From: Scytonema sp. UIC 10036
GTDB lineage: Bacteria > Cyanobacteriota > Cyanobacteriia > Cyanobacteriales > Nostocaceae
Direction of reading: 5' to 3'
Assembly (NCBI RefSeq): GCF_009725235.1
Contig: NZ_WJFC01000028.1
Span: 1-64,000 of the forward strand
Length of the DNA stretch: 64,000 nt
Both the position numbers and the translations under genes were made by a program. This document shows positions 48,537-58,629 of the stretch, piece by piece; the stretch's first letter is position 1, and each line of letters starts with the position of its first letter. The notes beneath the pieces were generated by a model. It searched no databases and had not been told where the DNA came from. It worked only from the letters and a program-made list of their open reading frames with translations.

Positions 48537-48869
48537 TTTTGCAACACAATCTCCAAATCTTATTCAAAATATTCTCTGTATGTCCCCATCATAAAAAGTA
48601 TTAATGTATTCTCTACATTTATTGTTCCATCTAATTAATTGGATGCGAAAGTCTGTTGATGTGCAATAATTATAGTTGAAATTATTCATATTTAGTCTAA
48701 AAAAGTAGTAATTCAAAAGTTTTGTTTTTTACAGTTTTTCTTTAATAGAAATTTAATTAACTCCTATAAAGTGGATTAAATAAGCATTTTATCTAATGTG
48801 TTGTTCAAAAAATATTATCATTGAATTACTGAAAAACTTGAATTTAGGCTAAAGTTAGGCTAAACTTTA
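48537..48869. other. AT-rich end of the nifD element with TTAGGCTAAA motifs
   Basis: No gene. AATTTAGGCTAAA is at 48841-48853 and a further TTAGGCTAAA at 48855-48864. The same 13-mer is at 33514-33526 inside the other end of the element. These may be recombinase or accessory-factor arm sites. Confidence 0.55.
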
Positions 48870-50297
48870 TTATTCCTTCAAAATATATTGTCCTATCTGA
48901 CTTTGAAGTGCGATCGCAGAATCGGAGTAATCCCAGGAGTGCATTTGACGGAAAGGCAGAGCCATCTTCTGGAATACGTACTTCTCTTTAATACCAGAAG
49001 CAATTAAATCGGGCTTCATGTGCTTGACGAACTCTTCAAACTCGAAAGCTGTTACGTCATCATAAATAATGGTCGCGCCATCAATATAGCTAGTAGTACG
49101 CTTGTAGTCGTCGTTGTGAGCGAACTCGTAACCAGTACCAATAACTTTGATACCAAGATCTTCAAACGCGGGAACAACGTGACGGGGACGCAAGCCACCA
49201 ACGTAAAGCATGACTGTCTTGCCTTCGAGGCGAGGACGATACTTCTCAAGCACCGCATTCATCACTGGAGTATACTTAGCGATGACTTTCTCAGCGTTTT
49301 CTTGGATCTTCTCATCAAAGCGAGATGCAATTTCGCGTATTGATGCAGCAATCTTGTTAGGACCGAAGAAGTTAAATTCCATCCAAGGCATACCGTAAGA
49401 TTCTTCTAAACTACGGCAGATGTAGTTCATTGAACGGTAGCAGTGAATGAGCACTAACTTAGAAGCAGGACCGTTAACCAACTCGTTAACAGTACCGTCA
49501 CCAGACCACTGAGCAACAACACGCAAGCCCATTTCTTCAAGGATCATGCGGCTAGCCCAAGCATCACCACCAATGTTGTAGTCACCGATAAGTGCTACAT
49601 CATAAGGACCGGGTTCGATAGACAAAGTATTTTCTTTCTTAGCCTTATCGAATCTAGGGAACATATGGTCGCGGAGAGCATCGTTAGCGATGTGGTGTCC
49701 GAGAGATTGAGAAACACCACGGAAACCTTCGCAACGTACAGGTACAACAGGCTTATTAATTTGTTTAGAAGCTTTTTTAGCAACAGCTTCGATATCATCT
49801 CCAATCAAACCGATAGGACACTCAGACTGAACGGAGATACCACGGTTGAGGGGGAAGAGTTCTTCAATTTCCTCAATGATTTTGGTAAGCTTCTTGTCAC
49901 CACCAAACACGATATCGCGTTCTTGGAAGTCGGAGGTGAAGTGCATGGTACCGAAGGAATCGACACCAGTCTTACCAATATAGTAGTTACGACGACCAGA
50001 CCAGGACCAGTAACCACAACCAACTGGACCGTGGCTGATGTGGATCATGTCCTTAATAGGACCCCAAACCACACCCTTAGAACCTGCATAAGCGCATCCA
50101 CGAGCGGTCATTACGCCAGGAACTGATTTGATGTTGGATTTAACACCGCAATCAGCCTTACCATCTTCATGAACGTTCAAATGCTTTTCGCGCTTTTTGC
50201 GGGATTTTTCTGGATAAGCAGAAAGAACTTCTTTAATCAGCTCTTTATGTTCTTCTACCTTATTTTCTGCGTTATTTTTGCCTTCTGTGTATGTCAT
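48870..50297 (-). CDS. nifD: NifD, N-terminal part (split gene)
   Basis: Encodes about 455 residues of the nitrogenase MoFe alpha subunit. P-cluster cysteines are in [24 protein letters not shown] and [11 protein letters not shown]. The FeMo-cofactor cysteine is in [14 protein letters not shown] and the cofactor histidine in RQMHSWDYS. True NifD ends at the repeat 48923-48931; the last residues ([17 protein letters not shown]) are element-encoded. Joining to 33276-33415 completes NifD. A ribosome site (aggaaa) lies ahead of the ATG. Confidence 0.96.
   Translation of the reverse strand: MTYTEGKNNAENKVEEHKELIKEVLSAYPEKSRKKREKHLNVHEDGKADCGVKSNIKSVPGVMTARGCAYAGSKGVVWGPIKDMIHISHGPVGCGYWSWSGRRNYYIGKTGVDSFGTMHFTSDFQERDIVFGGDKKLTKIIEEIEELFPLNRGISVQSECPIGLIGDDIEAVAKKASKQINKPVVPVRCEGFRGVSQSLGHHIANDALRDHMFPRFDKAKKENTLSIEPGPYDVALIGDYNIGGDAWASRMILEEMGLRVVAQWSGDGTVNELVNGPASKLVLIHCYRSMNYICRSLEESYGMPWMEFNFFGPNKIAASIREIASRFDEKIQENAEKVIAKYTPVMNAVLEKYRPRLEGKTVMLYVGGLRPRHVVPAFEDLGIKVIGTGYEFAHNDDYKRTTSYIDGATIIYDDVTAFEFEEFVKHMKPDLIASGIKEKYVFQKMALPFRQMHSWDYSDSAIALQSQIGQYILKE
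48923..48931. repeat. nifH-side crossover repeat of the nifD element
   Basis: CGGAGTAAT, the partner of 33407-33415; here extended to the full GGATTACTCCG on the coding strand. Confidence 0.92.
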
Positions 50298-50324
50298 GGT
50301 GTTTCCTGTGGCTAGTAACTGGTA

Positions 50325-50440
50325 AGACGCGGTATGAAGTATGAATTATGAAGTATGAAGTATGAAGTGTGAAGTATGAAATCTAAAAAGTTTTGCATCC
50401 TTTATTCTTCATACTTTATTTTTTATCTTTCATACTTTCA
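50325..50440. repeat. Tandem TATGAAG repeats in the nifH-nifD spacer
   Basis: Units of tatgaagtatgaa (about 50334-50381) face ttcatactt units (about 50409-50440), giving a possible hairpin between nifH and nifD in the transcript. Such repeats often affect processing or relative mRNA stability. Confidence 0.55.
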
Positions 50441-50504
50441 TCTTTGAGGATTGGGTGGGCAGATAGCCCACCTTTGTAAGCATTCCCTACTTCTATTGAG
50501 TTGC

Positions 50505-51260
<756 letters not shown>

Positions 51261-51293
51261 TTAACAAAAGAAACAGTTTATTAACGATCGTTT

Positions 51294-52664
51294 ATGCGAG
51301 TAGGTTACGTCAGAGTTAGTACCAGAGAACAGGATGAGGGAAATGCGTTGGAACAACAGACAGCCCGTATCGAGAAGGCGGGTGCTGTTTTGATATTCTC
51401 AGATATTGAGAGTGGACGGTCAGATAAGCGTAAGGAATTTAACAAAATGCTTGCTATGTGCAAGCAAGGAAAAATAAGTGAGGTTGTTATCACTCGTATT
51501 GACAGATTGGCAAGAAGCGTAATTACCATTCATCGAACGCTTGTAACCCTCGAAGAGTATAAAGTTAAATTAGTTGTCTTGGATGCTCCAGTTGACCCAT
51601 CATCGCCTTTTGGGTGGTTCAGTGTTAACCAAATGGCAGGTTTGGCAGAATTTGAATCGAGGTTACTTTCGGATCGGATTAGGCACGGGTTGAACTATTT
51701 CCGGGAACAAAAGAAAGCAGCCCCTCGTCCTCCTTTTGGGTATAAGCGGGTTGACGAGAAATATGCACCAGACATGACGCTGCATGAGTCTGGTAAAACT
51801 AACTGGGCGATCGCATCTGAGATCGTTGACTATTTTTTATCTGGCAACGCCACATTAAGAAGTACCGCACAATATGTACTAGAAACTTACGGAATTTCAT
51901 GGACAGCAGCTGGGTTGAGGTATTGGATAACTAGTCCAGTATTGCGAGGACATACTGCTTACAACATGCGAGGCAATCTAGGCAATCCTGAAAAGTGGGA
52001 GGTATATCAAGATACTCATGAACCGCTACTCTCTAATGATAAATTTAAATTTATACAGAAAAAATTGGAAGACAATCGACACAAGTACAGTTACGGCAAC
52101 AATAAGAATAGTACTAAAGAGCCATTACCCTTGGTAGGTCAAATCATTTGTAATAACTGCGGGTATAAATGTTTTTGTTTGAAGCATAAGTGGAAGACTT
52201 ACAGAATTCGGTGTAAAAAACACGATAATCTAGGAGACGCTTTCTGTAGTAATAAGATTAGCGCTTATCTACCAGATATTATTTCAGCTGTTGACATTGC
52301 ACTAGCGACAAGATATGAAGAAATCAAAAAATACACAGTAGCAAATTTATCGTTAAAAGAAGAGGACGATCCAGACGCGATCGCTAGGCAAGAGCAATTA
52401 AAAGCACTGAAGTTATTGCCACAAAATCCAATTATTCAAAATGCAATTGAACAAACTTTGCTAGAGATACAAGTACTGAAGCAAAAAGAGGTTACAGCAA
52501 AGCAGGTAAGCATTGAATTGGTAAAAACGCTAACTACCTGCTTTGAAAACATTGGTTATTGGAACGAATTATCTTGGGCAGATAAACAACCAATCTACAA
52601 AGAATTAGTTGATTTTGTAAAAGTTTTTAATGGTAAGATACTGGAAATCAAGCTACTGGTTTAG
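51294..52664 (+). CDS. Large serine recombinase of the nifH element (XisF-like)
   Basis: A 456-aa serine recombinase expected to excise the nifH element. Resolvase domain with the nucleophile in VGYVRVST, ITRIDRLARSVITIHRT and GLAEFESRLLSDRIRHG, a recombinase domain (residues about 155-260) and a zinc-ribbon region (VGQIICNNCGYKC with later cysteines). It is homologous to the nifE-element enzyme over its length, but the two have diverged clearly, matching their different crossover sequences. It is oriented opposite to nif. Confidence 0.93.
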   Translation: MRVGYVRVSTREQDEGNALEQQTARIEKAGAVLIFSDIESGRSDKRKEFNKMLAMCKQGKISEVVITRIDRLARSVITIHRTLVTLEEYKVKLVVLDAPVDPSSPFGWFSVNQMAGLAEFESRLLSDRIRHGLNYFREQKKAAPRPPFGYKRVDEKYAPDMTLHESGKTNWAIASEIVDYFLSGNATLRSTAQYVLETYGISWTAAGLRYWITSPVLRGHTAYNMRGNLGNPEKWEVYQDTHEPLLSNDKFKFIQKKLEDNRHKYSYGNNKNSTKEPLPLVGQIICNNCGYKCFCLKHKWKTYRIRCKKHDNLGDAFCSNKISAYLPDIISAVDIALATRYEEIKKYTVANLSLKEEDDPDAIARQEQLKALKLLPQNPIIQNAIEQTLLEIQVLKQKEVTAKQVSIELVKTLTTCFENIGYWNELSWADKQPIYKELVDFVKVFNGKILEIKLLV

Positions 52665-52809
52665 CTAAGTTCTCAAATTCGGCTTCAAACTCTTCTTTCG
52701 TCATCGCCATAAGTTGTTTTCTTGTAGCTGAGTCTAAGTGGCGAATTGTGTACCATCTTTGAGCAGTGCGGAGTAGTATCTGTGCTGCTGTTTCTTGCTG
52801 CATAATCAT
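52648..52809 (-). CDS. Small protein convergent with the recombinase (53 aa)
   Basis: MIMQQETAAQILLRTAQRWY, then HLDSATRKQLMAMTKEEFEA and a stop at 52648. The composition is protein-like and helical. It overlaps the recombinase 3' end by 17 bp on the other strand. No ribosome site is seen. An accessory or directionality factor is possible from the location only. Confidence 0.45.
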   Translation of the reverse strand: MIMQQETAAQILLRTAQRWYTIRHLDSATRKQLMAMTKEEFEAEFENLAKPVA

Positions 52810-53035
52810 GAAGCGTTTGGATTTATCTTTAGTTTCTGCTTGGGAACAGCCCAGGTGGATTCTAGTAGTCTGTTTATGTTATCCTATTAACTAAGTTTTC
52901 TATGGCATGAACTCCACCGAGCATTACTTTGAGAATAGCAAAGACTAAAAAATTATTTGTTCGTCGCAAGCCAACTGTATATATTAACGCGATCGCTAAA
53001 TGAGAATGAGCAAGCCGTTTTTTGATTTAGCTTGG

Positions 53036-53416
53036 CTAGAAAGATCTTCTGCACTCTGCTGAGTATATTTTCAGTAAATTACCAATTTCGCCAAAATAGC
53101 CGACAACAAAAAGCGAATAGTGGATAAGCGTCAGTGCTTTAAGAATTACATCTTGGATTGCATTGTTATGAAGTTGGATGTTTGTCATGCCATGAAGCTT
53201 AAAATATTTTGCATACTCAACCTGATAAACGATATCTGCCAGGACGACCAGACCAATAGGCTTGAGAACTCTAATAATTTCATCTAGTGCTTTTTTGCGA
53301 TCGGTTTCTGCTTCCAAGTTATGAATCGCCCAACTTGAGAGCACAACATCAAAGTAGTTTTCCGGAAAAGGCAACTGACGCATATCGGCTGTTTTGACTT
53401 CAACACGCTCTGTCAC
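53036..53416 (-). pseudogene. SAM-dependent methyltransferase, N-terminally truncated
   Basis: Reads VEVKTADMRQLPFPENYFDV, SSWAIHNLEAETDRKKALDE and RVLKPIGLVVLADI, class I methyltransferase motifs after the SAM-binding loop. The SAM-binding glycine motif is absent upstream (53417-53520), where the frame is disrupted, so it is inactive. The C-terminus extends to CRRSF. Confidence 0.7.
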
Positions 53417-53660
53417 ACCTTCAGTTACAGCATTGGATAGTGCAGCGGCAGAACTATTGTTAGCTTGATCGTGCGAGCTAGGGAGGATTTTTGACCGCTT
53501 CTACCGGGTAAACAGCGATCGCTCTCGTAGCACTGGTGGTTCTGGATTAGGGTGTCCGCGTAACCCGATGTCTCGCATGGCAAGAGATTGAGCTGGAAAT
53601 AATAGATCCTAATATTAGAGAAAGGGTCACTCAAATAATTATCAAGTTCTTGGGAAATTT

Positions 53661-54032
53661 ATGACAGACTTTACCTTAAAGCAACAAAGTTTTATCAAAA
53701 ATGATATACCTACCCGCCTAAATCAGTTGGCGGAAAATTTAGCTCAAATTAAAAACTTATTTGCAGGAGTTGGGCATCAGGAATCGATACTTAATCTTGC
53801 CAAGGAAAGTAGGTATTTTATCGAGTGGACGGTTCCAGACATGGTACAGGTGGATATTGACCAAGCTGCTGAATTGGTTGATTTAGGACGTGTTGTGACA
53901 CGCTGGCTATTTCATTGGGACAAAATTTGGCTTGATTCCGTAGAAAAAACTAAAGTCATCCAGCAAGCAGAGGATTGGTTAGCAAGGGTTTTGGAAATAG
54001 CGCAAATACAGTCTCACTCAATTACTGTATAA
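53661..54032 (+). CDS. Hypothetical protein (123 aa)
   Basis: A 123-aa helical protein: TRLNQLAENLAQIKNLFAGV, SRYFIEWTVPDMVQVDID and VDLGRVVTRWLFHWDKIW. Conserved-looking but of no family known to me. It ends before the bidirectional hairpin at 54103-54134. No membrane segment. Confidence 0.65.
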   Translation: MTDFTLKQQSFIKNDIPTRLNQLAENLAQIKNLFAGVGHQESILNLAKESRYFIEWTVPDMVQVDIDQAAELVDLGRVVTRWLFHWDKIWLDSVEKTKVIQQAEDWLARVLEIAQIQSHSITV

Positions 54033-54102
54033 ATCATCAATGTGGCAGCTATCAAGTAAGTTTTTTCATGTGGATAGAGTAATGATGACGATTCTCAGAA
54101 AA

Positions 54103-54134
54103 GATGATAATGCATCACGCGATGCATTATCATC
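54103..54134. terminator. Bidirectional hairpin between convergent genes
   Basis: GATGATAATGCATC (54103-54116) pairs perfectly with GATGCATTATCATC (54121-54134) around an acgc loop. It lies between two genes that end towards each other (54032 and 54181). Confidence 0.65.
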
Positions 54135-54180
54135 TACTAGATAACTGAAAGCTGGTAAAATGCTAAAAATTTGGCATATC

Positions 54181-54477
54181 TTACTTTGCGTTAAATAGGC
54201 GATCGCGCAGTTTCAATGCTAGTTCTTCTGATATTCCTACCTCACGAGCCGCGCTAATGTAATCAGCATCGCTTGGTCGCTGGCTGTTTGAATCGTCGGT
54301 ACTGTCTTTCTTTTGTAAGGATTTTTCAGATTCTAGTAAGTTTAAATACTCGGTTAAAAGAACTATCACCTTTTTTGATAGAGGAAGAATTTTCCAAGCA
54401 GAATCAGAGCGAAGACGTTCTATGCGATCGCTTAGGTCTGATAGGTTGAGCGTAGTTCGGGTCGGAGAATTAGCCAT
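54181..54477 (-). CDS. Small DNA-binding-like protein (98 aa)
   Basis: ANSPTRTTLNLSDLSDRIER, then SKKVIVLLTEYLNLLESEK, with a Ser/Asp-rich linker and a final helix (DADYISAAREVGISEELALK). The N-terminus has the strand-helix-helix rhythm of small plasmid-type regulators; no family assignment. Two tttagcac repeats upstream (near 54498 and 54514) may be its operator. Confidence 0.5.
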   Translation of the reverse strand: MANSPTRTTLNLSDLSDRIERLRSDSAWKILPLSKKVIVLLTEYLNLLESEKSLQKKDSTDDSNSQRPSDADYISAAREVGISEELALKLRDRLFNAK

Positions 54478-54614
54478 TTTTCTACTTTATCGTCTTTAGC
54501 ACGCGATCCTTCTTTAGCACTTACTACATTAAAAATTTTAATAATGCAAGTCATGCTAAAAATGAAAAAAGTGCTATCTTTTAATATGTACAGTTTTCAC
54601 ATTAAAGGTAAATC

Positions 54615-54785
54615 ATGCAAAATAACTTGCCCACAGAAGCAATAGAACCCAGAAGATTTTGTCGCATCTGGTTGGTATTGATGGGATATGCCATCAACAT
54701 TCCCTCTTTATGCAGCATTAATCCTCTTTACAACCGATTGATGGGCTTACGATTTCGCGCTCTTCAGTATCTCTCTAGCCACTGA
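54615..54785 (+). CDS. Mini Mo-dependent nitrogenase C-terminal domain protein (56 aa)
   Basis: From ATG 54615 (ribosome-site-like aaaggt) to TGA 54785. Reads QNNLPTEAIEPRRFCRIWL, then PSLCSINPLYNRLMGLRFRA and LQYLSSH. It matches the core of the nif operon's small gene (PPLCKLNPLYDEFVALRFRA at 30980-31303), with the conserved P-x-L-C-x-(L/I)-N-P-L-Y and LRFRAL. It lacks the CCC segment. This is a family member carried by the nifH element itself. Confidence 0.75.
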   Translation: MQNNLPTEAIEPRRFCRIWLVLMGYAINIPSLCSINPLYNRLMGLRFRALQYLSSH

Positions 54786-54883
54786 AGAAAAGTGAAAAGT
54801 TGCCTTCTTGCTAATAAAAGCGTAAAAGATTTTGATATGTCAGTTACTGAAGCGATCGCATACTACACCACCAACAACCATAG

Positions 54884-55108
54884 TTACCCCGCCTTCGGAG
54901 GGTTTTCCGATTCCAGGATTCCCTCTCTTTGCAGTTTCTCGATTATGGCATCGCGCATAAATTTGGATTTGTTGGGAACATTTTCCGTAAGAACATCCTT
55001 TAACCAGCTTGGTAATTTTAAGGTTATGGGGTGTTCACCATGTTTGATCCCAAGCACTGACTTCCTGCCAGCCTTCTTCTTGGTACATAGAGTCACGTCG
55101 TCTCTCAT
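54884..55108 (-). CDS. Ribbon-helix-helix-like regulator
   Basis: 74 aa from ATG 55108; a longer frame adds a hydrophobic stretch from the promoter region. A basic start (TKKKAGRKSVLGIKHGEHP) is followed by ITLKLPSWLKDVLTENVPNK and SKFMRDAIIEKLQREGIL, typical of ribbon-helix-helix DNA-binding proteins (strand ITLKLP then two helices). It is divergent from the 451-aa gene with a 130-bp spacer, so it probably regulates it. Confidence 0.7.
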   Translation of the reverse strand: MRDDVTLCTKKKAGRKSVLGIKHGEHPITLKLPSWLKDVLTENVPNKSKFMRDAIIEKLQREGILESENPPKAG

Positions 55109-55238
55109 AACAATTTTTTCGATAAAATCTAATAGGTCAACAAAAAATGAGTAACACCCAATACTTATAATAAATGTAATGAAAACGCGCAACCCGATTG
55201 GGAAGCGCAACTAATCAAAACTACTACCACAGTAACAT

Positions 55239-56594
55239 ATGCAAGTACTCCACGCGAATGCTCCCTCCCAAGAGAAAAAGTTCATTGTTGAATGTGAAGG
55301 TTTTGAATATTCTGAGTTGGCGGGATTTGCCGAGCTAAAATATGCCTTTTTCCTTTTAGAACGCAAAGAGAGTCTCAGTGCAAAAGAATATAGGGCGTTG
55401 CTAGGAGAGCATGGAAAGGAGAAAAAAGAAGCAGATAAGCTCATTAAGCTGGCAAAACTAGCTAAGACCCACGGCTTCAGTGCTGAAGATTTGGCGGAAC
55501 TGGGGACAATGATGTTCTCGTTGACCACTCCAAGCAATGCTCTGGTATGGGAAGCAATGAAAAATGTGGAAGAGTTAACCCAAGTTACACTATCCGCCCT
55601 CCAAAAAGAAGTACGTCAAACAGCTAAAGCATCAAAGCCTGCATCCGATCCCCGCTCAATTTTGAAACGAGAAAAAGGGGGTGGGAAGCGATATGGTCAG
55701 CTCGCTAAAATTCATGACCAAGAACTGATCGCGAACTTAGAGCGCATTTTTGTGGAAGATGGAGTATCGCAGACGCAATTTTTGCGTGAAGCTGTTTCCC
55801 AATATCAAGCTCAAAGGACAAACCAGCCGATTGCGACTAGCAATACTGAACCTCTAGCAGAACCAAACGTTCATATCAAAAAGAATGAGATCGCACCAGA
55901 AACTTCTACTTCTCAAGAAACGATCGCTATTCCCTCTCCTCTCGTCTCTATTGCTGATGATAAGCAAGCTAATACTCATACAAAGTTGAACATTGAAGAA
56001 CAGGCGATCGCAACAACTGCTGCACTCAATATTCCCGCAAGCTCTGATACTCCCTTACAGCAGATAGATGAAATGTTTTCCAGCAATGATGCAGTTAGCG
56101 AAAGCCAACTTGAAAGGCCTGCAAACGAACAGGCGGTCGCACAAGCAAAACTAAATAACCATATAGCTAAGCCAGAGATAGATGACGCTAGCCTTTCCGA
56201 TTCACTCAAAAAGGCAGTTAACTGGCAAGAGATTGAGCAGCTTACGGAATGCGATCGCAATCGTTTCGCCGAGGCGGTAAAGGATTGGAGCATCGAGGAA
56301 AAGCAGGTACTAGTAAAGCACTTAACAGCTTGTCTAGAAACTAATTCTGAAGCACTTCGATTGCATCAGCATGATTGGGTACCACTCCCGTCTTTAGAAA
56401 AAGCCTTCAAAAATTTATCCTTTAAAGTTAGGGATATCCAAGAGGGATTGAGCGCACCTTGGGTTAGTGGCTGTCAATTTGTTAGTGTTGCAGACTTTGG
56501 CAATGACTCAGATGAAGTGTGGATTTTTATCAGCCCCACCCAACACATAATTGAGGTCATTGATAGAGAAGACTTTCAAGTTGTTGGCTTTTAG
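55239..56594 (+). CDS. Unknown 451-aa protein of the nifH element
   Basis: Three parts. Residues 1-135 are helical and charged (AGFAELKYAFFLLERKESLS, KEKKEADKLIKLAKLAKTHG). Residues 140-190 hold a basic segment (ILKREKGGGKRYGQLAKIH) and a helix-turn-helix-like or RHH-like stretch (VEDGVSQTQFLREAVSQYQA). Residues 195-325 are a low-complexity linker. A C-terminal domain follows (about 325-451), with CDRNRFAEAVKDWSIEEKQV and WIFISPTQHIIEVIDRED. I do not recognise it. Divergent from an RHH regulator. A role in maintenance or excision of the element is a guess. Confidence 0.7.
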   Translation: MQVLHANAPSQEKKFIVECEGFEYSELAGFAELKYAFFLLERKESLSAKEYRALLGEHGKEKKEADKLIKLAKLAKTHGFSAEDLAELGTMMFSLTTPSNALVWEAMKNVEELTQVTLSALQKEVRQTAKASKPASDPRSILKREKGGGKRYGQLAKIHDQELIANLERIFVEDGVSQTQFLREAVSQYQAQRTNQPIATSNTEPLAEPNVHIKKNEIAPETSTSQETIAIPSPLVSIADDKQANTHTKLNIEEQAIATTAALNIPASSDTPLQQIDEMFSSNDAVSESQLERPANEQAVAQAKLNNHIAKPEIDDASLSDSLKKAVNWQEIEQLTECDRNRFAEAVKDWSIEEKQVLVKHLTACLETNSEALRLHQHDWVPLPSLEKAFKNLSFKVRDIQEGLSAPWVSGCQFVSVADFGNDSDEVWIFISPTQHIIEVIDREDFQVVGF

Positions 56595-56916
56595 TCAATT
56601 GGAGTGAAAGTAAAATGACTATCACCGCTCAGTTGGCAATTTACGTCTATGTGGATGATGGAATCTTTCATGAGTAAGAGGAAAGAAATAATCTTGCTGG
56701 TTAAAGTATGCTTGAACCCGTAGATTACGCTTATTTTTGTCCTGCTCATGTTGTTTATTTTAGGGTCAAATCTATGAATAAAAACGTTACTAAGTGGCAC
56801 TTAGGAAGGAGATTTTTATGAAGGCATGAGTCCTCAACTGTATGCTAAAACTCTCACCACAAGAATTCAATACTCAAGCCCTGGCACGAGTCATATTTGC
56901 AAACCGATAGGACTGG
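56595..56916. other. Non-coding stretch
   Basis: About 320 bases with short broken frames only. No gene is recognised. Confidence 0.4.
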
Positions 56917-57498
56917 TCACAAAAAATCATCGGTATCTACTGCATTAACGCTGCTCGTTATTTGTTTCAAGATGAGCCGATTGAAGTCTTTGCCACTAGT
57001 GCTAGCAAAAATCAACCCCGCTTTCGTGAAGTGGCAGAAATGACGAGTGCAATTCTTCGCTTTCCCAACGATCGACTAGCAGCATTTTCATTGAGCTTTG
57101 GTGCTGCAAAAGTCTCCACCTATCAAGTAGTGGGAACGAAAGGCGATTTGCGAGTCAATCCTGCTTATGCTGGAGACGGTGAAATTAAGCATTATTTGAC
57201 GATTGACGGTAAAACTCAGGAGCAATCGTTTGCCGGACGAGATCAGCTTGCGGCTGAGTTTGTTTACTTTTCAAATTGCATTTTGCAGAACAAACAACCG
57301 GAACCATCAGGTCAAGAAGGCTTGATTGATGTTCGCATTATTCAAGCACTATATAAGTCAATCGAGACTGGTGGCTTTGTGAAACTTCAACCTATTCAGC
57401 GCGATCGACGCCCTGATATGAATCAGTCTATCAAGCGTCCACCTGTTGAACAAGAGCCAGAACTAATTCACGCAGCCGATCCATCAGGCAAGTCTTGA
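56917..57498 (+). pseudogene. Gfo/Idh/MocA oxidoreductase, N-terminal half missing
   Basis: The frame opens after a stop and reads IGIYCINAARYLFQDEPIEV, then EMTSAILRFPNDRLAAFSLS, YQVVGTKGDLRVNPAY and GLIDVRIIQALYKSIETGG, the C-terminal substrate-binding half of glucose-fructose-type oxidoreductases. The NAD-binding domain is absent, so it is inactive. It lies next to the right end of the nifH element. Confidence 0.8.
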
Positions 57499-57542
57499 TA
57501 AGTAGAGTGGGTCAGGTTTGAGGGTTGCCCCTCACCCCTACC

Positions 57543-58042
<500 letters not shown>

Positions 58043-58623
58043 GTAATGTGCATTCGCCTGAAACACCAAGTAGGGCTTGACGGAACTAGCCGTCAAAAAT
58101 CAATGCTTGAGACATTACTTGTTCAAGATAGCGCCTTGCAACTTGGAGACGCGATCGAGAGCAGCGTTTGTGTCTTCTGCAGAAACTCCACATGCAGTTA
58201 ATGAATCACGAAGATGCTTTGAAATAGCATCAAAATGTTGGGGCTGTAGATTCATACCCTTGTGGGTTTGGTCCATGGAACGACCGTTGTAGCCTTTAGG
58301 ACCGTCAAAAATTTGAGCAAAGAAAGCAACTTGTTGAGCGTGTTGCTTAGCCATGTCTGTGTTAGCAAAGAAGTGATTGAGGGTGCTGTCAGCCATGACG
58401 CGCTTGTAAAATTCAGCGACTGCTTTCTCAACACCTTGCTGTCCACCGAGTTTGTCGAATAATGCGCTCATATTCTTGTCCTTTGAAGCGAGTTGGATAC
58501 CGAAATTCACATTCTTCTGATTCTTGGATCGCAGCGCTTTAGAGGTAACTGTTCACCATTTACGGACTCAATAGGATTGCGTGCATTGATTCCTACTTGA
58601 TGTTTCAGGCGAATGCAAATTAC
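58043..58623. repeat. glbN cassette bounded by 32-bp inverted repeats
   Basis: 58043-58074 and 58592-58623 are inverted copies with two mismatches (core GCATTCGCCTGAAACA, then CAAGTAGG). They enclose only glbN and its flanks. The right arm ends 6 bp from the nifU stop. Confidence 0.75.
58115..58471 (-). CDS. glbN: Cyanoglobin (truncated haemoglobin)
   Basis: 118 aa from the ATG at 58471, preceded by a good ribosome site (aagga); an in-frame start 39 bases upstream is less likely and would give 131 aa. The fold is group I truncated haemoglobin: SALFDKLGGQQGVEKAV, EFYKRVMADSTLNHFF and MDQTHKGMNLQPQHFDAI with the proximal histidine. Cyanoglobin is an oxygen-binding protein proposed to support respiration or protect nitrogenase under low oxygen. 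glbN between nifU and nifH is known from Nostoc commune. The surrounding inverted repeats are noted separately. Confidence 0.93.
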   Translation of the reverse strand: MSALFDKLGGQQGVEKAVAEFYKRVMADSTLNHFFANTDMAKQHAQQVAFFAQIFDGPKGYNGRSMDQTHKGMNLQPQHFDAISKHLRDSLTACGVSAEDTNAALDRVSKLQGAILNK

Positions 58624-58629
58624 TCAGTT

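Noticed and set aside
48870..48922. C-terminal tail [17 protein letters not shown] as part of NifD
   Set aside because: It is encoded by element DNA beyond the crossover repeat and is replaced on excision.
51305..51529. Minus-strand frame opposite the nifH-element recombinase
   Set aside because: Shadow of a well-supported recombinase domain.
53425..53634. 69-codon minus-strand frame upstream of the methyltransferase
   Set aside because: Different frame from the methyltransferase motifs; probably debris of its lost N-terminus.
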